NCBI GenBank assembly: GCA_023356515.1
Contig: JAKQYG010000180.1
Location: 1-7,912, forward strand
Length of the DNA: 7,912 nucleotides
Direction of reading: 5' to 3'
DNA from: Trichodesmium sp. MAG_R04
GTDB taxonomy: Bacteria > Cyanobacteriota > Cyanobacteriia > Cyanobacteriales > Microcoleaceae
Made by a program: the position numbers and the translations under genes. A model generated the notes under the pieces. That model was given only the letters and a program-made list of their open reading frames with translations. It was not told where the DNA came from and made no database searches. Shown in pieces: positions 6,815 to 7,912 of this stretch (the stretch's first letter is position 1; each line of letters opens with the position of its first letter).

Positions 6815-6855
6815 ATAATAACGGAAAGCGCTGTAACATTTGTAGGAGCTCCTAC
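6815..6855 (-). promoter_or_regulatory. Predicted NtcA-activated promoter of the binding-protein gene
   Basis: On the minus strand the perfect palindrome GTAGGAGCTCCTAC (6855 to 6842) fits the NtcA consensus GTA-N8-TAC exactly. It is followed by 21 bases (6841 to 6821) and then TATTAT (6820 to 6815), which fits the TA-N3-T -10 box at the expected 20-24 base distance. The predicted transcript start is near 6807-6808, which puts the box centre about 41.5 bases upstream, the classical class II activator position. NtcA is the cyanobacterial activator responding to 2-oxoglutarate under nitrogen limitation. On the plus strand no matching -10 box lies at the right distance, so pyrB is a less likely target. 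Confidence 0.68.
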
Positions 6856-6897
6856 CACATAGGATGGTTATCCGTAACTCCTGATATCATAGTGCTA

Positions 6898-6927
6898 TTG
6901 ATAAAAGCCAATTAGTTAACTGATAAT
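6898..6927 (+). promoter_or_regulatory. Possible pyrB promoter
   Basis: TTGATA (6898-6903), an 18-base spacer and GATAAT (6922-6927) predict a start only about six bases before the pyrB ATG, giving a nearly leaderless message. The -35 overlaps the imperfect palindrome at 6885-6903, which could be an operator. The -10 also matches the reverse complement of the TTATCAG heptamer, so it may be coincidental. Confidence 0.3.
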
Positions 6928-6939
6928 CACTTCACGAAA

Positions 6940-7912
6940 ATGTCTACAAACCTCTGGACTCGCCCTCATATCCTCTCTCTAGCAGAATTCACACTCACTG
7001 AATACAACATCGTATTAAAAACAGCAGCCAGTTTTCAAGAAGTTCTTGGTCGCCGAATGAAAAAAGTACCTGCATTACAAGGTCAAGTAGTAGCAAATTT
7101 ATTCTTTGAACCCTCAACACGCACCCGTAATAGTTTTGAATTAGCTGCCAAACGCTTATCTGCCGATACCCTAAATTTTGCCCCAGGAACCTCCTCTCTT
7201 AGCAAGGGAGAAACTATTCTTGATACAGCAATGACCTATCTAGCAATGGGAACAGATATGATGGTCATCAGACATCAAAATGCAGGAGTTCCAGCAGCGA
7301 TCGCCTCTGCCATGGAGCAAAACGGTCATCGAGTTCGAGTTCTTAACGCTGGAGATGGTCAACACGAACATCCTTCTCAAGCTTTACTTGACCTATTTAC
7401 TATTTGTAAGTTATTAAATTCAACTGAACCCAGAATAGAACTATTAGAAGGAAAAAAAATTGCTATTGTAGGAGATATCCTTCACTCTAGAGTAGCACGT
7501 TCTAATATTTGGAGTTTAACAGCTTCTGGTGCAGAACTACATTTAGCAGCAACCCCCACTTTACTGCCCAAATATTTTGCTGAATTTGGCAAACTTAGAC
7601 CTAATAAATTGTTTCTACATTGGGATATCGAACCTGCCTTAGAAAAAGCTGATTTTGTAATGACTTTACGTCTGCAAAAAGAAAGAATGAGCCAACATTT
7701 ACTGCCAAGTTTACGAGAATATCATCAACTATTTGGCATTACACGCGATCGCCTTAAACTTTGTAAACTAGGAGTCAAAATATTACATCCCGGACCTGTT
7801 AACCGAGGAGTAGAAATTAGTTCTGAGTTAATGGACGACCCACAGTTAAGTCTAATTTCTCAACAAGTCACCAGTGGTATTGCTGTAAGAATGGCTTTAC
7901 TATATCTTTTAG
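6940..7912 (+). CDS. pyrB: Aspartate carbamoyltransferase catalytic chain (last codons cut off by window)
   Basis: Condenses carbamoyl phosphate and L-aspartate to N-carbamoyl-aspartate, the committed step of pyrimidine synthesis, in the cytoplasm as a trimer-based enzyme. 324 codons plus one base are visible from the ATG at 6940 to the window edge, close to the usual family length, so only a few to about twenty residues are missing. The final TTTTAG is not an in-frame stop. Motifs in order: FFEPSTRTR with the carbamoyl-phosphate loop STRTR at 59-63; SSLSKGE at 85-91 with the lysine contributed to the neighbouring subunit's active site; HEHPSQALLD at 142-151; GDILHSRVARSN at 178-189; LRLQKER at 243-249 for aspartate binding; HPGPVNRG at 283-290. 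All key residues are present. Two HIP1 sites lie in the gene. No pyrI is visible here. Confidence 0.97.
   Translation, partial: MSTNLWTRPHILSLAEFTLTEYNIVLKTAASFQEVLGRRMKKVPALQGQVVANLFFEPSTRTRNSFELAAKRLSADTLNFAPGTSSLSKGETILDTAMTYLAMGTDMMVIRHQNAGVPAAIASAMEQNGHRVRVLNAGDGQHEHPSQALLDLFTICKLLNSTEPRIELLEGKKIAIVGDILHSRVARSNIWSLTASGAELHLAATPTLLPKYFAEFGKLRPNKLFLHWDIEPALEKADFVMTLRLQKERMSQHLLPSLREYHQLFGITRDRLKLCKLGVKILHPGPVNRGVEISSELMDDPQLSLISQQVTSGIAVRMALLYLL

Larger units (their letters stand above)
6533..6939. other. Divergent spacer between the binding-protein gene and pyrB
   Basis: A long spacer with less AT-rich stretches and several palindromes: GCCAA-CGTC-TTGGC (6785-6798), GTAGGAGCTCCTAC (6842-6855), GGAT-GGTT-ATCC (6862-6873) and the imperfect TATCATAG-TG-CTATTGATA (6885-6903). 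A predicted minus-strand promoter sits at 6815-6855, which would give the binding-protein mRNA a leader of about 275 bases. Weak open frames on both strands (44 codons at 6671-6805 plus; 63 codons at 6667-6858 minus) are not accepted as genes. No PyrR-binding loop or known riboswitch was recognised before pyrB. Confidence 0.55.

Noticed and set aside
6842..6855. NtcA-type box as a regulator of pyrB
   Set aside because: In the plus direction no TA-N3-T lies 20-24 bases downstream (TATCAT begins 29 bases away), and the putative pyrB -10 is more distant; the minus-strand geometry fits much better.
6667..6858. 63-codon minus-strand frame upstream of the binding protein
   Set aside because: Its start overlaps the NtcA-type box and it runs across the predicted promoter, so it could not be translated from that transcript; no family features.
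6856..6939. PyrR-type attenuator or riboswitch before pyrB
   Set aside because: The hairpins are short, no PyrR-binding loop sequence is recognisable, and no terminator with a T run precedes the ATG.

Overview
The window reads as AT-rich chromosomal DNA of a cyanobacterium, probably a filamentous one. The evidence is five HIP1 octamers (GCGATCGC at 173-180, 3648-3655, 6281-6288, 7297-7304 and 7745-7752, all inside genes), a CPP1-like J-domain membrane protein typical of oxygenic phototrophs, a textbook NtcA-type promoter, and heptamer repeats of the kind common between genes in filamentous cyanobacteria. No phage, transposase, CRISPR array, tRNA or rRNA was found. The species cannot be named from this sequence alone.

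Layout, left to right. 1-1527 (minus, 3' end cut off): an exported or membrane-anchored M23 metallopeptidase with a long Tyr/Pro/Glu-rich repeat linker. 1709-2578 (minus): birA, biotin-protein ligase without a DNA-binding domain. 2579-2912: divergent spacer. 2913-3749 (plus): pgeF, a laccase-domain (YfiH) purine nucleoside phosphorylase. 3750-4128: AT-rich gap with several small palindromes and a promoter for the next gene. 4129-4740 (plus): CPP1-like protein with a degenerate J-domain and about four membrane segments. 4741-4870: heptamer-repeat inverted pair between two convergent genes. 4880-6532 (minus): family 5 solute-binding lipoprotein of an ABC importer, with no transporter partners next to it. 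6533-6939: long divergent spacer holding a perfect GTA-N8-TAC box, 21 bases, then TATTAT, pointing at the binding-protein gene. 6940-7912 (plus, last few codons cut off): pyrB, aspartate carbamoyltransferase catalytic chain.

The genes are mostly unrelated housekeeping functions: wall remodelling, biotin attachment, purine salvage, pigment or photosystem assembly, nutrient capture and pyrimidine synthesis. Only M23 and birA are adjacent on one strand, 181 bases apart, so no convincing operon is seen. The most informative regulatory signal is the predicted NtcA promoter, which would tie the orphan binding protein to nitrogen limitation. No convincing new multi-gene system was found.
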